The notes: generated by a model from the sequence alone, not told the origin. A stretch of DNA of 64,000 bases from an uncultured Oscillospiraceae bacterium (GCA_934569045.1 CAKTJX010000003.1:1-64000), one strand, 5' to 3'. Numbered from the stretch's first letter, positions 15,344 through 24,713 are shown. Made by a program: numbers and translations.

Positions 15344-16459
15344 ATGAAAATTACCAAGGTTGAACCCATTATGACCGGCTGGCGCCGCCTGTTTGTGAAG
15401 GTCTATACCGATGAGGGCATCATCGGCGTGGGCGAGGGCGGCAACTGGGGCTTCCGGGAGGCCATGGTAGGTGCGGTGCACCGGATGGAGGAGCCCCTGC
15501 TGGGCCAGGACCCCATGCGCATTGAGTACCTGAACAGCGAGCTCTATTCCCGCTTCAAGTTTGGCGGCACCGCCATCTGCGGCGCCATCTCCGCCATCGA
15601 CATTGCCCTGTGGGATATCAAGGGCAAGTATTACAACATGCCCATCTACGAAATGCTGGGCGGCGCTGTCCGGAAGAAAATCCGCCTCTGGGGCGTGGTC
15701 CGGGGCAAGAATATTCCCGAGAGCGTGGAATGCGCCAAGCAGCTGAAGGCCGAGGGCTATACCTGCATCCGCCTGAACCCCACCAACATCACGGAGGCAA
15801 ACGGCACCTTCGCCCGCCGGGAGGCCGCCATGAGCGAGATGATTCACGCTGTCCGGGAGGCCGTGGGCCTGGATGTGGATATCGGCTGCGAAATCCACCG
15901 CTCTCTGCAGCCCCATGAGAGCATCGCCCTCATGAAGCTGATCGAGGACTGCAACCTGCTGTTCTTCGAGGACCCCATCAATTACGAGAACTACAATACC
16001 CTCCAGGCCGTGGCCCGGAAGGCCGCCGCCCCCATCGGCGTGGGCGAGCGGAGCTTCTGCATTCAGGATGTGGATATGCTGCTGCGGGAAGACAACGTCA
16101 GCTTCCTGCGGCCCGATGTGTGCATCATGGGCGGGATCACCGGCTGCAAGAAGGCGGCTGCCATCGCCGAGAGCCACTATGTCAACGTCATCCCCCACAT
16201 TGCCACCGGCAGCATCAATATTGCCGCCAGCTTGCACCTGTCCGCCGCCATCCCCAATTTTGAGGTCATGGAAACCTGCCCCGCCCCCGGCGAGTGGGAG
16301 AAGATTCAGCAGGAGATCAAGACCCCCTTCGTCATCGAAAACGGTTATATGCTGCTGCCGGAGGGCCCCGGCCTCGGCGTGGAGCTGCGGGACGACATTC
16401 TGGAGACAGCCCCCTACCATGAGTGGACCTGGAACCTGAGCTACAACGAATACAAGTAA
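15344..16459 (+). CDS. Enolase-superfamily sugar-acid dehydratase (galactonate-dehydratase-like), paralogue 1
   Basis: 371 aa; the ATG at 15344 follows AAGGAG by nine bases. Capping domain MKITKVEPIMTGWRRLFVKV, then the barrel: SAIDIALWDIKGKYYNMPIY, metal ligands in CEIHRSLQP, FFEDPI and VGERSF, and the C-terminal base region VIPHIATGS. Enzymes of this group take a proton next to a carboxylate and remove water from aldonic or aldaric acids to give 2-keto-3-deoxy acids. The E-x-H-R metal motif and PH motif place it near D-galactonate-type dehydratases; the substrate cannot be told. First gene of an operon with an esterase. Confidence 0.82.
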   Translation: MKITKVEPIMTGWRRLFVKVYTDEGIIGVGEGGNWGFREAMVGAVHRMEEPLLGQDPMRIEYLNSELYSRFKFGGTAICGAISAIDIALWDIKGKYYNMPIYEMLGGAVRKKIRLWGVVRGKNIPESVECAKQLKAEGYTCIRLNPTNITEANGTFARREAAMSEMIHAVREAVGLDVDIGCEIHRSLQPHESIALMKLIEDCNLLFFEDPINYENYNTLQAVARKAAAPIGVGERSFCIQDVDMLLREDNVSFLRPDVCIMGGITGCKKAAAIAESHYVNVIPHIATGSINIAASLHLSAAIPNFEVMETCPAPGEWEKIQQEIKTPFVIENGYMLLPEGPGLGVELRDDILETAPYHEWTWNLSYNEYK

Positions 16460-16471
16460 GGAGATCATCCC

Positions 16472-17344
16472 ATGACCAGAGAAGAAATGATTGCCATGGC
16501 AAAGGAGACCCGCAAGCAGGTCACCAATGCCCCGGTGCCCCCGGAGCTGCTGGCCCAGTTCCCCGTTACCATGACGGAAATTACCATCCCCACCAGCCTG
16601 GGAGACTGCAAGGCCTACCTCTCCACTACGGAGCGGATCACCCCCGGCGGCCCTCTGCTCATCAACCTCCACGGCGGCGGCTTCATCCAGTGCCGCCGGG
16701 CCAACGACGAGGTGTTCTGCCGCCGAATGACCTGCGACATGGACATGAAGGTCCTGGATATCGACTACCCCGTGGCCCCGGACTACCCCTTCCCCACCGC
16801 CCTGTACGAAAGCTATGACGCGGTGAAATGGGCCTTTGACCATGCGGCGGAGCTGGAAATCGACCCCAGCCGGGTCTGCCTCATGGGCCACAGCGCCGGG
16901 GGCAACCTGGTCTGCGGCATCCAGATGCTGGCCCAGCAGCGCGGGGACTTCCGCATTGCCCTGGCCGTGCTGGACTATCCTCCGCTGGACCTGAAAACAG
17001 ACCCGGCGGACAAGCCCAACCGGGGCACCGGCATCCCGCCGGAGCGGGGCCGACTCTACAATCTCTACTACCGGGATGATGACCAGGCAGACGACCCCCT
17101 GGTCTCCCCTGTCTTCGCCAGCGAGGAGCAGCTGTCCTCCTTCGCCAAAACTCTGGTGATCACCGCCGGGCTGGACAGCCTGTGCGAGGAGGCGGAGGGC
17201 TTTGCCCTGCGCTTAGGCCAGGCAGGCGTGGAGGTCACCCTGAAGCGCTTCCCCGATAACGGCCACGCCTTTGTCATCTACCGCCGGGGCGACTACCTGG
17301 AGGCAACGAAACTAATTCAGCGCTTTATCCGACAGAATCTCTAA
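16472..17344 (+). CDS. HSL-type alpha/beta hydrolase (esterase or lactonase)
   Basis: 290 aa. Oxyanion motif LHGGGF (about 66-71), nucleophile elbow GHSAGG, acidic residue in TAGLDSLCEEAEGFA and catalytic His in NGHAFV complete the triad of the hormone-sensitive-lipase group. No signal peptide, so it acts inside the cell. It starts 12 bases after the dehydratase stop; a plausible role is removing an acyl ester from, or opening a lactone of, the sugar acid used by that dehydratase. That role is inferred from the neighbour only. Confidence 0.85.
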   Translation: MTREEMIAMAKETRKQVTNAPVPPELLAQFPVTMTEITIPTSLGDCKAYLSTTERITPGGPLLINLHGGGFIQCRRANDEVFCRRMTCDMDMKVLDIDYPVAPDYPFPTALYESYDAVKWAFDHAAELEIDPSRVCLMGHSAGGNLVCGIQMLAQQRGDFRIALAVLDYPPLDLKTDPADKPNRGTGIPPERGRLYNLYYRDDDQADDPLVSPVFASEEQLSSFAKTLVITAGLDSLCEEAEGFALRLGQAGVEVTLKRFPDNGHAFVIYRRGDYLEATKLIQRFIRQNL

Positions 17345-17350
17345 TTCCGT

Positions 17351-17378
17351 TTCCCCCAGCGTTTTTTCGCTGGGGGAA
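17351..17378 (+). terminator. Hairpin after the dehydratase-esterase operon
   Basis: Perfect 11-bp stem TTCCCCCAGCG around TTTTTT; only a loose T-tract follows. Confidence 0.65.
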
Positions 17379-17391
17379 TCTCTGTATTTTC

Positions 17392-17420
17392 TTGACAGTG
17401 CCGGACAAAAACGATATGAT
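17392..17420 (+). promoter_or_regulatory. Promoter of the first LysR gene
   Basis: TTGACA (17392-17397), 17 bp, TATGAT (17415-17420). Confidence 0.9.
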
Positions 17421-17468
17421 AGCAGTAATCATCCAATCACTTTTTTGGATTGCAAAGGAGGTTCACTT

Positions 17469-18419
17469 ATGACGCTGGATAAGCTGGACTATGTTCTGAC
17501 CCTGGCCGAGGAGCGGAATATGCGTCGGGCAGCAGCCAGGCTCTATATCTCCCAGCCGGGGCTCACCGCCTATATCAATAAGCTGGAGAGCTACCTGGGG
17601 GTCAAACTGTTCGACCGCACCAAGTCCCCCATCCAGATCACAGAGGCCGGGGCCCTGTATATCTCCAAAATGAAGGAGCTGCAGCAGAGCGAAAGCGTGC
17701 TGCGCAGCCAGCTCATGGACATGGGCAACCACCGCCGGGCCTTCCGCATCGGCATCGGCATGACCCGGGGCAGCCAGTGGCTGCCGGTGCTGCTGCCCGC
17801 CTTTCAGAGGCTCCACCCGGAGGTCTCCGTGAGAATCGCGGAGTCCAGTATCCCGGAACTGGAAAGCGGCGTGGCCAATGGCTCCGTGGATGTGGCCTTT
17901 GGGGCCTTCAACGTGGCCTTTCCGGAACTGACCTACGAGACCCTGCGGGAGGAGCTGATCTACTGCATCGTCCCCCGTTCCGCCCCCTGCGCCAGGGATT
18001 TACCCAGCCATATGGCCACGGTGTACCACCCCATGCGGGTAGACCCCGCCCTATTAAAGGATATGACCTTCCTGGGCCCCAGCCCTGTCAACGGCTTTTT
18101 CCAGTTCATTCAGAACATCTACCAGCAGACGGAGCTGCGCCCCAAGGACACTATCCCCATGAGCAACCTGGACACGGCCTACCGTCTGGCCGCCCTGGGC
18201 TGCGGAGCGCTGATTATCAACGCCTTTGACTTCCACCGGCAGTACCCCCAGCTGGACACCAAGCTGGCCTTCTTCCTCCTGGGCGACACCCCCACCTACC
18301 GTATTTCCCGCATGGCCTATCGGGCAGACACCCCAAACGCCGACCTGATCGCGGACCTGCGGGACATCGTCTACAAGCAGCTCCTTCCCATCCTGGCGGA
18401 GGGCTGCCCCCACATCTAA
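17469..18419 (+). CDS. LysR-type regulator 1
   Basis: 316 aa from the ATG at 17469, after AAAGGAGG. N-terminal winged helix-turn-helix (MTLDKLDYVLTLAEERNMRR, AAARLYISQPGLTAYINKLE, LGVKLFDRTKSPI) and a substrate-binding domain of the periplasmic-protein fold starting near residue 95. The same length as the LysR at 21236 and clearly its paralogue. It lies between dehydratase genes with its own promoter and terminator, so it probably answers to a sugar acid or its breakdown product. Confidence 0.92.
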   Translation: MTLDKLDYVLTLAEERNMRRAAARLYISQPGLTAYINKLESYLGVKLFDRTKSPIQITEAGALYISKMKELQQSESVLRSQLMDMGNHRRAFRIGIGMTRGSQWLPVLLPAFQRLHPEVSVRIAESSIPELESGVANGSVDVAFGAFNVAFPELTYETLREELIYCIVPRSAPCARDLPSHMATVYHPMRVDPALLKDMTFLGPSPVNGFFQFIQNIYQQTELRPKDTIPMSNLDTAYRLAALGCGALIINAFDFHRQYPQLDTKLAFFLLGDTPTYRISRMAYRADTPNADLIADLRDIVYKQLLPILAEGCPHI

Positions 18420-18428
18420 AGGAATCCA

Positions 18429-18467
18429 AAGCCCTCTGATCATTTTTCCTGATCACAGGGCTTTTTT
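18429..18467 (+). terminator. Terminator of LysR 1
   Basis: AAGCCCT-CTGATCA pairs with TGATCA-AGGGCTT; followed by TTTTTATTT. Confidence 0.85.
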
Positions 18468-18474
18468 ATTTGAT

Positions 18475-18503
18475 TTGACGTTTCCGAAGGATTTCTGTAT
18501 GAT
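18475..18503 (+). promoter_or_regulatory. Promoter of dehydratase 2
   Basis: TTGACG (18475-18480), 17 bp, TATGAT (18498-18503), directly after the LysR terminator. Confidence 0.85.
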
Positions 18504-18550
18504 TATGTCGAATGAAACAAAAACACGAATACATACAAGGAGGTTCCTAT

Positions 18551-19693
18551 ATGAAAGTCACAAGTCTGGAGCTGGTTCCCGCCAGCAAATACCTGTTCAT
18601 CAAGCTGCACACCGATGCTGGCATCACCGGCATCGGCGAGGTGGGTGCCTGGGGCTACATTGACGGCACCATCGGCGTTCTCAAAAAGCTGGAGGGCTAC
18701 ATCGTGGGCCAGGACCCCATGCGCATTGAGCACCACTGGCAGTATATGTACCGCAGCATGTACTTCCGGGGCAGCATCCTCATGAGCGCCATCTCCGCCA
18801 TCGACATTGCCCTGTGGGATATCAAGGGCAAAGCCCTGGGGGTGCCCGTCTACGAGCTGCTGGGCGGCAAGTGCCGGGACAAGGTCCGCACCTACCCCGC
18901 CGTCTTCAAGTTCACCCCGGAGGAAATGGCCGCCGAGTGTGTCAAGGTCAAGGAGCAGGGCTTCACCGCTGCCCGCCTGATGATCACCGGCGACATCCGG
19001 GCCAAGGTAGCCGCCTATGAGGAGGGCATCTACAGCCACCGGGTAGCCAGCCAGATCGCTCGGGTCAAGGCCTGCAGGGAAGCCGTGGGCGATGACTTCG
19101 ACCTGATCCTGGAGGTCCACCGCAGCATGAACCCCATGGATGCCATCGCCTTTGCCAAGGGCGTGGAGGCCTACCGTCCATTGTTCCTGGAAGACCCCAT
19201 CCCCCCCGACAGCAACGCCGTCATGGCCGAGGTTGCCTCCAAGACCAGCCTGCCCATCGCCTCCGGCGAGCGCTTTATCAACATCCAGGAGTTTGAGGAC
19301 CTGATGAACCGGGGCGCTGCCCGCTACGTCCGGCCCGATGTGTGCGCCCTGGGCGGCATCACCCCCTGCAAGAAGGTCGCCGCCATGGCCGAGGCCCACT
19401 ATGTGGAAATCGTGCCCCACAACCCCCTGGGCCCCGTGTCCACCGCCGCCTGCCTGCAGCTGGATGCCGCCGTGCCCAACGTGTGCATCCAAGAGTTCCC
19501 CAGCTTCTATCTCCAGGGCAACGAGAGCAAAATGATCACGAAGCCCCTGGAGCTGGATCGTGGCTACCTGGTAGTGCCTGACGCCCCCGGCATCGGCATT
19601 GAGCTGGTGGAGAATATTACTGAGCTCTTCCCCCCTGCCCAGCGGAGCATCAACTGCCAGATTGGCTTTGACGGTGCGGTTCGGGATGTGTAA
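18551..19693 (+). CDS. Enolase-superfamily dehydratase (galactonate-dehydratase-like), paralogue 2
   Basis: 380 aa from the ATG at 18551 behind AAGGAGG. The best match of the set to D-galactonate dehydratase: GEVGAWGYIDGTIGVLKKLE in the lid, ISAIDIALWDIKGKALGVPVY, metal motifs LEVHRSMNP, FLEDPI and SGERFIN, the catalytic base region IVPHNPLGP, and IQEFPSFY near the end. Predicted to dehydrate an aldonate to a 2-keto-3-deoxy acid in the cytoplasm. Single-gene unit followed at a distance by the permease at 19871. No KDG kinase or aldolase is encoded anywhere in the window. Confidence 0.84.
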   Translation: MKVTSLELVPASKYLFIKLHTDAGITGIGEVGAWGYIDGTIGVLKKLEGYIVGQDPMRIEHHWQYMYRSMYFRGSILMSAISAIDIALWDIKGKALGVPVYELLGGKCRDKVRTYPAVFKFTPEEMAAECVKVKEQGFTAARLMITGDIRAKVAAYEEGIYSHRVASQIARVKACREAVGDDFDLILEVHRSMNPMDAIAFAKGVEAYRPLFLEDPIPPDSNAVMAEVASKTSLPIASGERFINIQEFEDLMNRGAARYVRPDVCALGGITPCKKVAAMAEAHYVEIVPHNPLGPVSTAACLQLDAAVPNVCIQEFPSFYLQGNESKMITKPLELDRGYLVVPDAPGIGIELVENITELFPPAQRSINCQIGFDGAVRDV

Positions 19694-19870
19694 TTGTTCG
19701 ATCTGCACAATTATATGCGTCTGGTTTTAAACATTCTGACCACTTTATCTGATTATTTTATCCTGCGATAAAAAACCTATATTAGACAACCCGCATTGGG
19801 CGTGTTACAATTTCTTCATAAATATGGCGGGCTTCGACAGCTTCCGCCACAAAAAATAGGAGGATACACA

Positions 19871-21187
19871 ATGAACGCGCAACTCATCATCTGTCTGGTC
19901 ATCTTCGTGCTGACCTGCGCCGGCTACATGACCGGTGTATGGAGCCTCGGCACCGTGGCCATGACCTCTCTGCTGGCGCTGTCCCTCACCGGCTGCCTGG
20001 CTCCCAAGGAAGCCCTGGGCTACTTCGCCAACAACAACGTCATCATGATCGCCGCCATGAGCGTGGTTGCCGCGGGCTTCAACAAAACGAAGTTCTGCTC
20101 CAACCTGGCAAACGCCATCTCCAAGGCCGCAAAGGGCAGCCTGACCAAGGTTCTGTTCCTGTACTGCCTGCTGGCCATGCTGCTGAGCCAGATGGTCCAG
20201 TCCCCTGTAGTCGTCTTCGGCATCGTGGCCCCCCTGTGCATGACCTCCGCTGAGGCCATGGGCGTGTCCAAGTCCAAGATCACCCTGCCCCTGGGCCTGG
20301 TTTCCATCTCCACCTGCTGCACTCTGCCCATCGGCACCGGTGCCACCCAGGCCGCCGAGCTGAACGGCTACATTGCCTCCTACTATGATAACCTGGAAGG
20401 TTTCACCGGCACCGTGCCCGTGGTCAACTTCTTTGACCCCATGATTGCCCGTCTGCCCATGCTGATCATCACCGTTCTGTACTGCGCTTTCGTTGCCTAC
20501 AAGTTTGCCCCCGATAAGGAAGACCTGGCCGCGAAGACTGATGCCGCCCAGAAGGCCGCCCAGGCCCAGCTGAGCCCCGTGTCCGAGGTTGCCGGCATCG
20601 TCATCTTCTTCGGAACCGCAATTGCCCTGATGCTCCAGGCCTCCTCCCTGAAGTTCCTGCAGATCTGGCAGATCTGCCTGGCCGGTGCCGTCCTGATGGT
20701 TATTTTCGGTGTCCTGAAGCCCAAGCAGGCCGCCCAGTCCGTGCCTCTGAGCATGCTGTTCCTGATCGTCGGAGCGCTGGCTATGGCCGGTGCTTTGGCC
20801 GGCACCGGTGCCGGTGACTGGATCGGCGGCGGCATCAGCAAGATGGTCTCCGTCATGAACAACAACTACCTGGTGGGCCTGGTCTTCTTCATCGTGCCCT
20901 TCATCCTGACCCAGTTCATGTCCAACCGCGGCACTATGCTGATCTTCATCCCCATCGCCATCGCCACCTGCTACAACGTGGGCGGCAACCCCGTAGGTCT
21001 GATCATCCTGATCCAGGCCGGCTGCCTCACCGCCTTTATGACCCCCATGGCCACCGCTGCTGTGCCCTACATGATGGAGTACGGCAACTACGACCAGAAG
21101 GACCTGCTGAAGGGCGGCTGGCTCTACGCCATCATCGCCTGCATCGTCTCCGTAGGCTGGATCATGACCATGTATCCTGTGCTGTAA
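19871..21187 (+). CDS. SLC13/DASS-type anion permease 1
   Basis: 438 aa from the ATG at 19871 behind ATAGGAGG. About twelve membrane segments in two similar halves, each with a re-entrant region holding an NNN or SN motif (FANNNVIMIAAMSVVAAGF; LTQFMSNRGTMLIFIPIAIA), the cation/carboxylate site of SLC13 proteins. Probably sodium- or proton-coupled uptake of a di- or tricarboxylate or an aldarate. Its place between two dehydratases makes it the likely importer of their substrate. Confidence 0.82.
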   Translation: MNAQLIICLVIFVLTCAGYMTGVWSLGTVAMTSLLALSLTGCLAPKEALGYFANNNVIMIAAMSVVAAGFNKTKFCSNLANAISKAAKGSLTKVLFLYCLLAMLLSQMVQSPVVVFGIVAPLCMTSAEAMGVSKSKITLPLGLVSISTCCTLPIGTGATQAAELNGYIASYYDNLEGFTGTVPVVNFFDPMIARLPMLIITVLYCAFVAYKFAPDKEDLAAKTDAAQKAAQAQLSPVSEVAGIVIFFGTAIALMLQASSLKFLQIWQICLAGAVLMVIFGVLKPKQAAQSVPLSMLFLIVGALAMAGALAGTGAGDWIGGGISKMVSVMNNNYLVGLVFFIVPFILTQFMSNRGTMLIFIPIAIATCYNVGGNPVGLIILIQAGCLTAFMTPMATAAVPYMMEYGNYDQKDLLKGGWLYAIIACIVSVGWIMTMYPVL

Positions 21188-21203
21188 GCCATATGCAAAC
21201 GTT

Positions 21204-21237
21204 TTCCGCCAGTGCGAAACGCACTGGCGGAATTTTT
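21204..21237. terminator. Bidirectional terminator between permease and LysR 2
   Basis: Perfect 13-bp stem TTCCGCCAGTGCG with loop AAA, then TTTTTATTTT. Confidence 0.9.
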
Positions 21238-22186
21238 ATTTTGGAATCACGCAATTGCTGCAATCCATCAGCACGGAGGAACGGACAATTTCCAGAAAGT
21301 CCTGGATCAGCGCACCCTTGATGCTGTCCGGGTGGTACACCGCCACGCAGCGGCGCAGGGCCTGCATGCCCGGCAGGACGAAGAAATCAATGTCCTCCAG
21401 CTTGAGCCCCGGTGTCTGCTCCACCACCGGGCCGGATAGCAGCTGAACCCCTAATCCCTGAGCCATGAGCTTTGCTCCGGTGCTCAGATTTCCGATGGCA
21501 ATGGTCCGGGCGGGGTGGAGCCCGTTTTCCCGAATGAGCGTTTCATAGCTGGCATACAGGCCGTTTCCGATTCCCGGCGTGATGAAGGGCAACCCCCGCA
21601 GCTGCTCCGGCTGGGCTGGATAGGGATGGGCAATGTCATAGAGTCCCCGCTTCTCCCTGGGAATCACCCCAAAGCGCTTGTGGGCGGCCAGAAATACCTT
21701 TTCAAACATCAGCTCTTCAACGGCAAAATCTGGCGAGGCCGTGGGGTAGGCCCCGATCACCAGATCCACCCGCTGCTGCTCCAGGCCCTCGTAAATAGCC
21801 TCCTCGGACTTCTGCAAAACCTGGATGTTTGTCTGAGGATGGCGGGCACAGAATTCCGGCAGCAGAATGGGCATCCAGTGGTTCCCCCGAACCTGACCGA
21901 TGCCCACCACCAAGGTCTGGGTGGGATTGGACATGAACTTCAAATCGCTGCGAATGGTCCGCTCCGCCATGGCCACCTGCTTCATCTTCTGCACATAGTA
22001 CTGCCCCGCCTGGGTAATGGCAATGGGGGATTTTGTCCGGTCAAAGAGCTTGGTTCCCAGCTCCTCTTCCAGCCGGTTCAGGTACAGCGTCAGGGTGGGC
22101 TGGGAGATATAGAGCCGCTGGGCCGCCTTGGTCAGGTTCCGCTCCTCCGCCACCGCCAGCACATAATCCAGTTTTTCATAGAGCAT
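21236..22186 (-). CDS. LysR-type regulator 2
   Basis: 316 aa from the ATG at 22186 with AAAGGAG upstream; the frame runs further up, but that part would cross the promoter. Helix-turn-helix MLYEKLDYVLAVAEERNLTK, AAQRLYISQPTLTLYLNRLE, then LGTKLFDRTKSPI; the effector domain follows. Close paralogue of LysR 1 and the parent type of the remnant at 30933-31070. It diverges from dehydratase 3, the usual arrangement for a LysR and its target. Confidence 0.92.
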   Translation of the reverse strand: MLYEKLDYVLAVAEERNLTKAAQRLYISQPTLTLYLNRLEEELGTKLFDRTKSPIAITQAGQYYVQKMKQVAMAERTIRSDLKFMSNPTQTLVVGIGQVRGNHWMPILLPEFCARHPQTNIQVLQKSEEAIYEGLEQQRVDLVIGAYPTASPDFAVEELMFEKVFLAAHKRFGVIPREKRGLYDIAHPYPAQPEQLRGLPFITPGIGNGLYASYETLIRENGLHPARTIAIGNLSTGAKLMAQGLGVQLLSGPVVEQTPGLKLEDIDFFVLPGMQALRRCVAVYHPDSIKGALIQDFLEIVRSSVLMDCSNCVIPK

Positions 22187-22213
22187 GGGAAAGCTCCTTT
22201 CCGTTTTTCTTCC

Positions 22214-22242
22214 ATTATAGCGTGTTTTTTTCCGGGTGTAAA
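22214..22242 (-). promoter_or_regulatory. LysR 2 promoter
   Basis: Minus strand TTTACA (22242-22237), 17 bp, TATAAT (22219-22214), near consensus. The LysR remnant at 31076-31104 keeps the same promoter. Confidence 0.9.
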
Positions 22243-22352
22243 CCGTCCGGCCATAAAAAACATCAATAATCCAAAAGGAAACGCTATTCGACTTTTCTTC
22301 CGGCAAATTATACAATATAGACAGAAATAAGGAAACCGACAAGGAGGCTCCT

Positions 22353-23429
22353 ATGAAAATCACAAAAGTCTACACCGAAAAATACCGCTGGCCCAAAGAA
22401 AAACCCATTGCCAACGGCAAGCACGTCTACACCCACAACGACCTGAATCTGCTGGTCATCGAAACCGACGCTGGGCTCACCGGCTATGGCTGCAGCTGGG
22501 CCATTGAGTTTGCCGAATCCATGGGCAAGGCCATTCTGGGCCAGGACCCCCTGAACAACGAGCGGCTCTGGCCGATGACCTATGTGCCCAAATTCATCGG
22601 CCGCCGGGGCACCAGCTGTAAAACCGTCTCCGCCATCGACATTGCCCTCTGGGATATCAAGGCCAAGGCCGCAGGGATGCCTCTTTACCGCCTGCTGGGC
22701 GGGGCCCGGGAGAAGGTGCCCTGCTATGTGGCCGGTGGGTACTATGCCCAGGGAAAGGGTATCCGGGAATTGCAGGCAGAGATGGAGCAGTATTTGAGCT
22801 GGGGCGTTCACGCCGTCAAGATGAAGGTGGGCGGTGTCTCCATGGAGGAGGACCGGGCCCGGGTGAAGGCCGTCCGGGAGGTCATCGGTCCGGAAACCAC
22901 GCTGATGCTGGATGCCAACTGCGCCTACAAATTCTTTGAGGCCATCCGCTTCTCCCATATGGTAGAGGAATTCAACCCCTATTGGTTCGAGGAGCCTGTG
23001 GATGCTGACGACTACGACGGCTATCGCAAGGTTGCCGCCAAGAGCAATATTCCCATCGCCTGCGGCGAAAATGAGGTCACCCGCTTCGGCTTCCGGGACC
23101 TGATGTCCACCGGGGCCGTCAGCATTCTGAACCCGGACGCAGCCAGTCTGGGCGGTGTCACGGAATTTATGAAGGTAGCCTCCTATGCCGATGCCAACGG
23201 CATCATCCTGAGCCCCCACGGCCAGCAGCAGCTGCACATCCACCTGGACTGCGCCGTGCCCAACGTAAACTTTGCCGAGTTCTATCCCCCGCAGTACGAT
23301 GCCAAGGTCTATGAGGCCTTCCAGAACCCCGTGGTCTTCAACCCCGATGGCACCGTCAGCCCCAGCCAGGCCCCCGGTGCCGGGTTGGACATCAACCGGG
23401 ACGTACTGGAACCCTATCGGATTGGGTAA
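22353..23429 (+). CDS. Enolase-superfamily dehydratase/racemase of the mandelate-racemase group, paralogue 3
   Basis: 358 aa. Unlike the other three it has the KxK base (VKMKVGG, about 150-156), the metal ligands in MLDANCAY, EEPVDADD and CGENEVT, and the SPHG His near 290. KxK plus His is the two-base set of mandelate racemase and of acid-sugar dehydratases such as those for rhamnonate, fuconate, talarate or galactarate. AAGGAGG precedes the ATG. Overall a different substrate or stereochemistry from its neighbours is expected. Followed 13 bases later by paralogue 4. Confidence 0.83.
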   Translation: MKITKVYTEKYRWPKEKPIANGKHVYTHNDLNLLVIETDAGLTGYGCSWAIEFAESMGKAILGQDPLNNERLWPMTYVPKFIGRRGTSCKTVSAIDIALWDIKAKAAGMPLYRLLGGAREKVPCYVAGGYYAQGKGIRELQAEMEQYLSWGVHAVKMKVGGVSMEEDRARVKAVREVIGPETTLMLDANCAYKFFEAIRFSHMVEEFNPYWFEEPVDADDYDGYRKVAAKSNIPIACGENEVTRFGFRDLMSTGAVSILNPDAASLGGVTEFMKVASYADANGIILSPHGQQQLHIHLDCAVPNVNFAEFYPPQYDAKVYEAFQNPVVFNPDGTVSPSQAPGAGLDINRDVLEPYRIG

Positions 23430-23442
23430 GGAGGAAGCGGAC

Positions 23443-24618
23443 ATGAAAATTACCGATGTAAAAGTTCTGCGGGCCAACCGGGCCGTCTACTGCAAAATTG
23501 AAACCGATGCCGGAATTACCGGCCTGGGAGAAAGCGGCGCCTGGGGCTTCCTGGAAGCCTCCGCCCAGGCAATTTACACCATGAAGGACTATCTGCTGGA
23601 CAAGAATCCTCTGGACATTGAGCACCACTGGCAGTACCTCTATCGTTTCTCCCATTTCCGTGGGGCTGCCGTCATGGGCGCGCTGTCCGCCATTGACATT
23701 GCCCTGTATGACATTGCGGGCAAATTCTTCGGCGTTCCGGTTTATCAGCTGCTTGGCGGCAAGTGCCGGGACAAGATTCGGGTCTACAACCACACCGCCG
23801 GACGGACGGAGGAGGAGCTGGTTGCCAATGCCATCCGGGGTGTAGAGCAGGGCTTCACTGCCCTGGGCCACCTGAACCCCTACCTGGACGAGCCCCGGAC
23901 CCAGCCCTATGCCGACAGCAGCGCCGCCATGCTCTACAAGGCGGAACGGCGCGTCGCCAAAATCCGGGAGGCCGTAGGCGAGGAAGTGGACCTGTGCCTG
24001 GAGCTGCATCGGCGGCTGGAACCCGGTCTGGCCGTCCAGCTCTCCGCCCGACTGGAACCCTATAACCCCATGTTCCTAGAGGACCCCATCCGCCCGGACA
24101 ACTTTGACGAGATGGGCAATGTGGCCCGCCAGTGCCGGATTCCCATTGCCACCGGCGAGCGGATTCACACCGTCCACGAATTTGAGCAGCTATTGAATCG
24201 GAACGCCTGCAGCTACGTCCGGGCCTCCCTGGGTGTCTGCGGCGGCTTCACCGGGGCGAAGAAAATCGCCGCCGTGGCAGAGGCCCACCACAAGAGCCTG
24301 GTGCCACACAACCCCTGCAGCCCCGTGATGACCAACGCCGTAGCCCAATTCGTGGCCGCCACAGACAACATCGCCATCACAGAGTACCCGGACCCCAACG
24401 CCGCCTCCGTAGCCGACCATCTGACGGTTTCCGGCGTAAAGCTGCGGCAGCGGGACATGGTGGACCACATCCCGGAGGTGAAAAACGGCTACCTGGAAAT
24501 CCCCCAGGAGCCCGGCATCGGCATCGACCTGATCCCGGACGTAGAAGAGAAATTCCCCTTCCGCCCCCACAAGGTCATGACCCGCCTGAATCTGGACGGC
24601 TCGATTTGTGACCAGTAA
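23443..24618 (+). CDS. Enolase-superfamily dehydratase (galactonate-dehydratase-like), paralogue 4
   Basis: 391 aa from the ATG at 23443 after AAGGAGG. Same build as paralogue 2, including GESGAWGFLEASAQAIYTMK, LSAIDIALYDIAGKFFGVPVY, the metal motifs LELHRRLEP, FLEDPI, TGERIHT and the base region LVPHNPCSP. An insertion of about 15 residues around 140-155 (LNPYLDEPRTQPYADSS) and a longer C-terminus make it the largest of the four. Cotranscribed with paralogue 3, so the pair may handle two isomers or two steps of one sugar acid. Confidence 0.83.
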   Translation: MKITDVKVLRANRAVYCKIETDAGITGLGESGAWGFLEASAQAIYTMKDYLLDKNPLDIEHHWQYLYRFSHFRGAAVMGALSAIDIALYDIAGKFFGVPVYQLLGGKCRDKIRVYNHTAGRTEEELVANAIRGVEQGFTALGHLNPYLDEPRTQPYADSSAAMLYKAERRVAKIREAVGEEVDLCLELHRRLEPGLAVQLSARLEPYNPMFLEDPIRPDNFDEMGNVARQCRIPIATGERIHTVHEFEQLLNRNACSYVRASLGVCGGFTGAKKIAAVAEAHHKSLVPHNPCSPVMTNAVAQFVAATDNIAITEYPDPNAASVADHLTVSGVKLRQRDMVDHIPEVKNGYLEIPQEPGIGIDLIPDVEEKFPFRPHKVMTRLNLDGSICDQ

Positions 24619-24639
24619 GGAGCCTGCCGGGCAGGCCCG

Positions 24640-24713
24640 GTGAAATCCGGTCCATACCGGATTTCACCTGTCGCAAGGCAGATTTCACCCAGCCGCGGGC
24701 TGGATTTCATTTT
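24640..24713 (-). repeat. GAAATC dispersed repeat, copy C
   Basis: Two nested palindromes: GGTGAAATCCGG...CCGGATTTCACC and GATTTCACCCAGCC...GGCTGGATTTCAT. Read on the minus strand it follows copy D almost base for base. Confidence 0.8.

Noticed and set aside
15308..16891. Leftward open frame of about 527 codons opposite dehydratase 1 and the esterase
   Set aside because: Same reason: antisense to clear enolase-superfamily coding DNA, no family match, no start signal.
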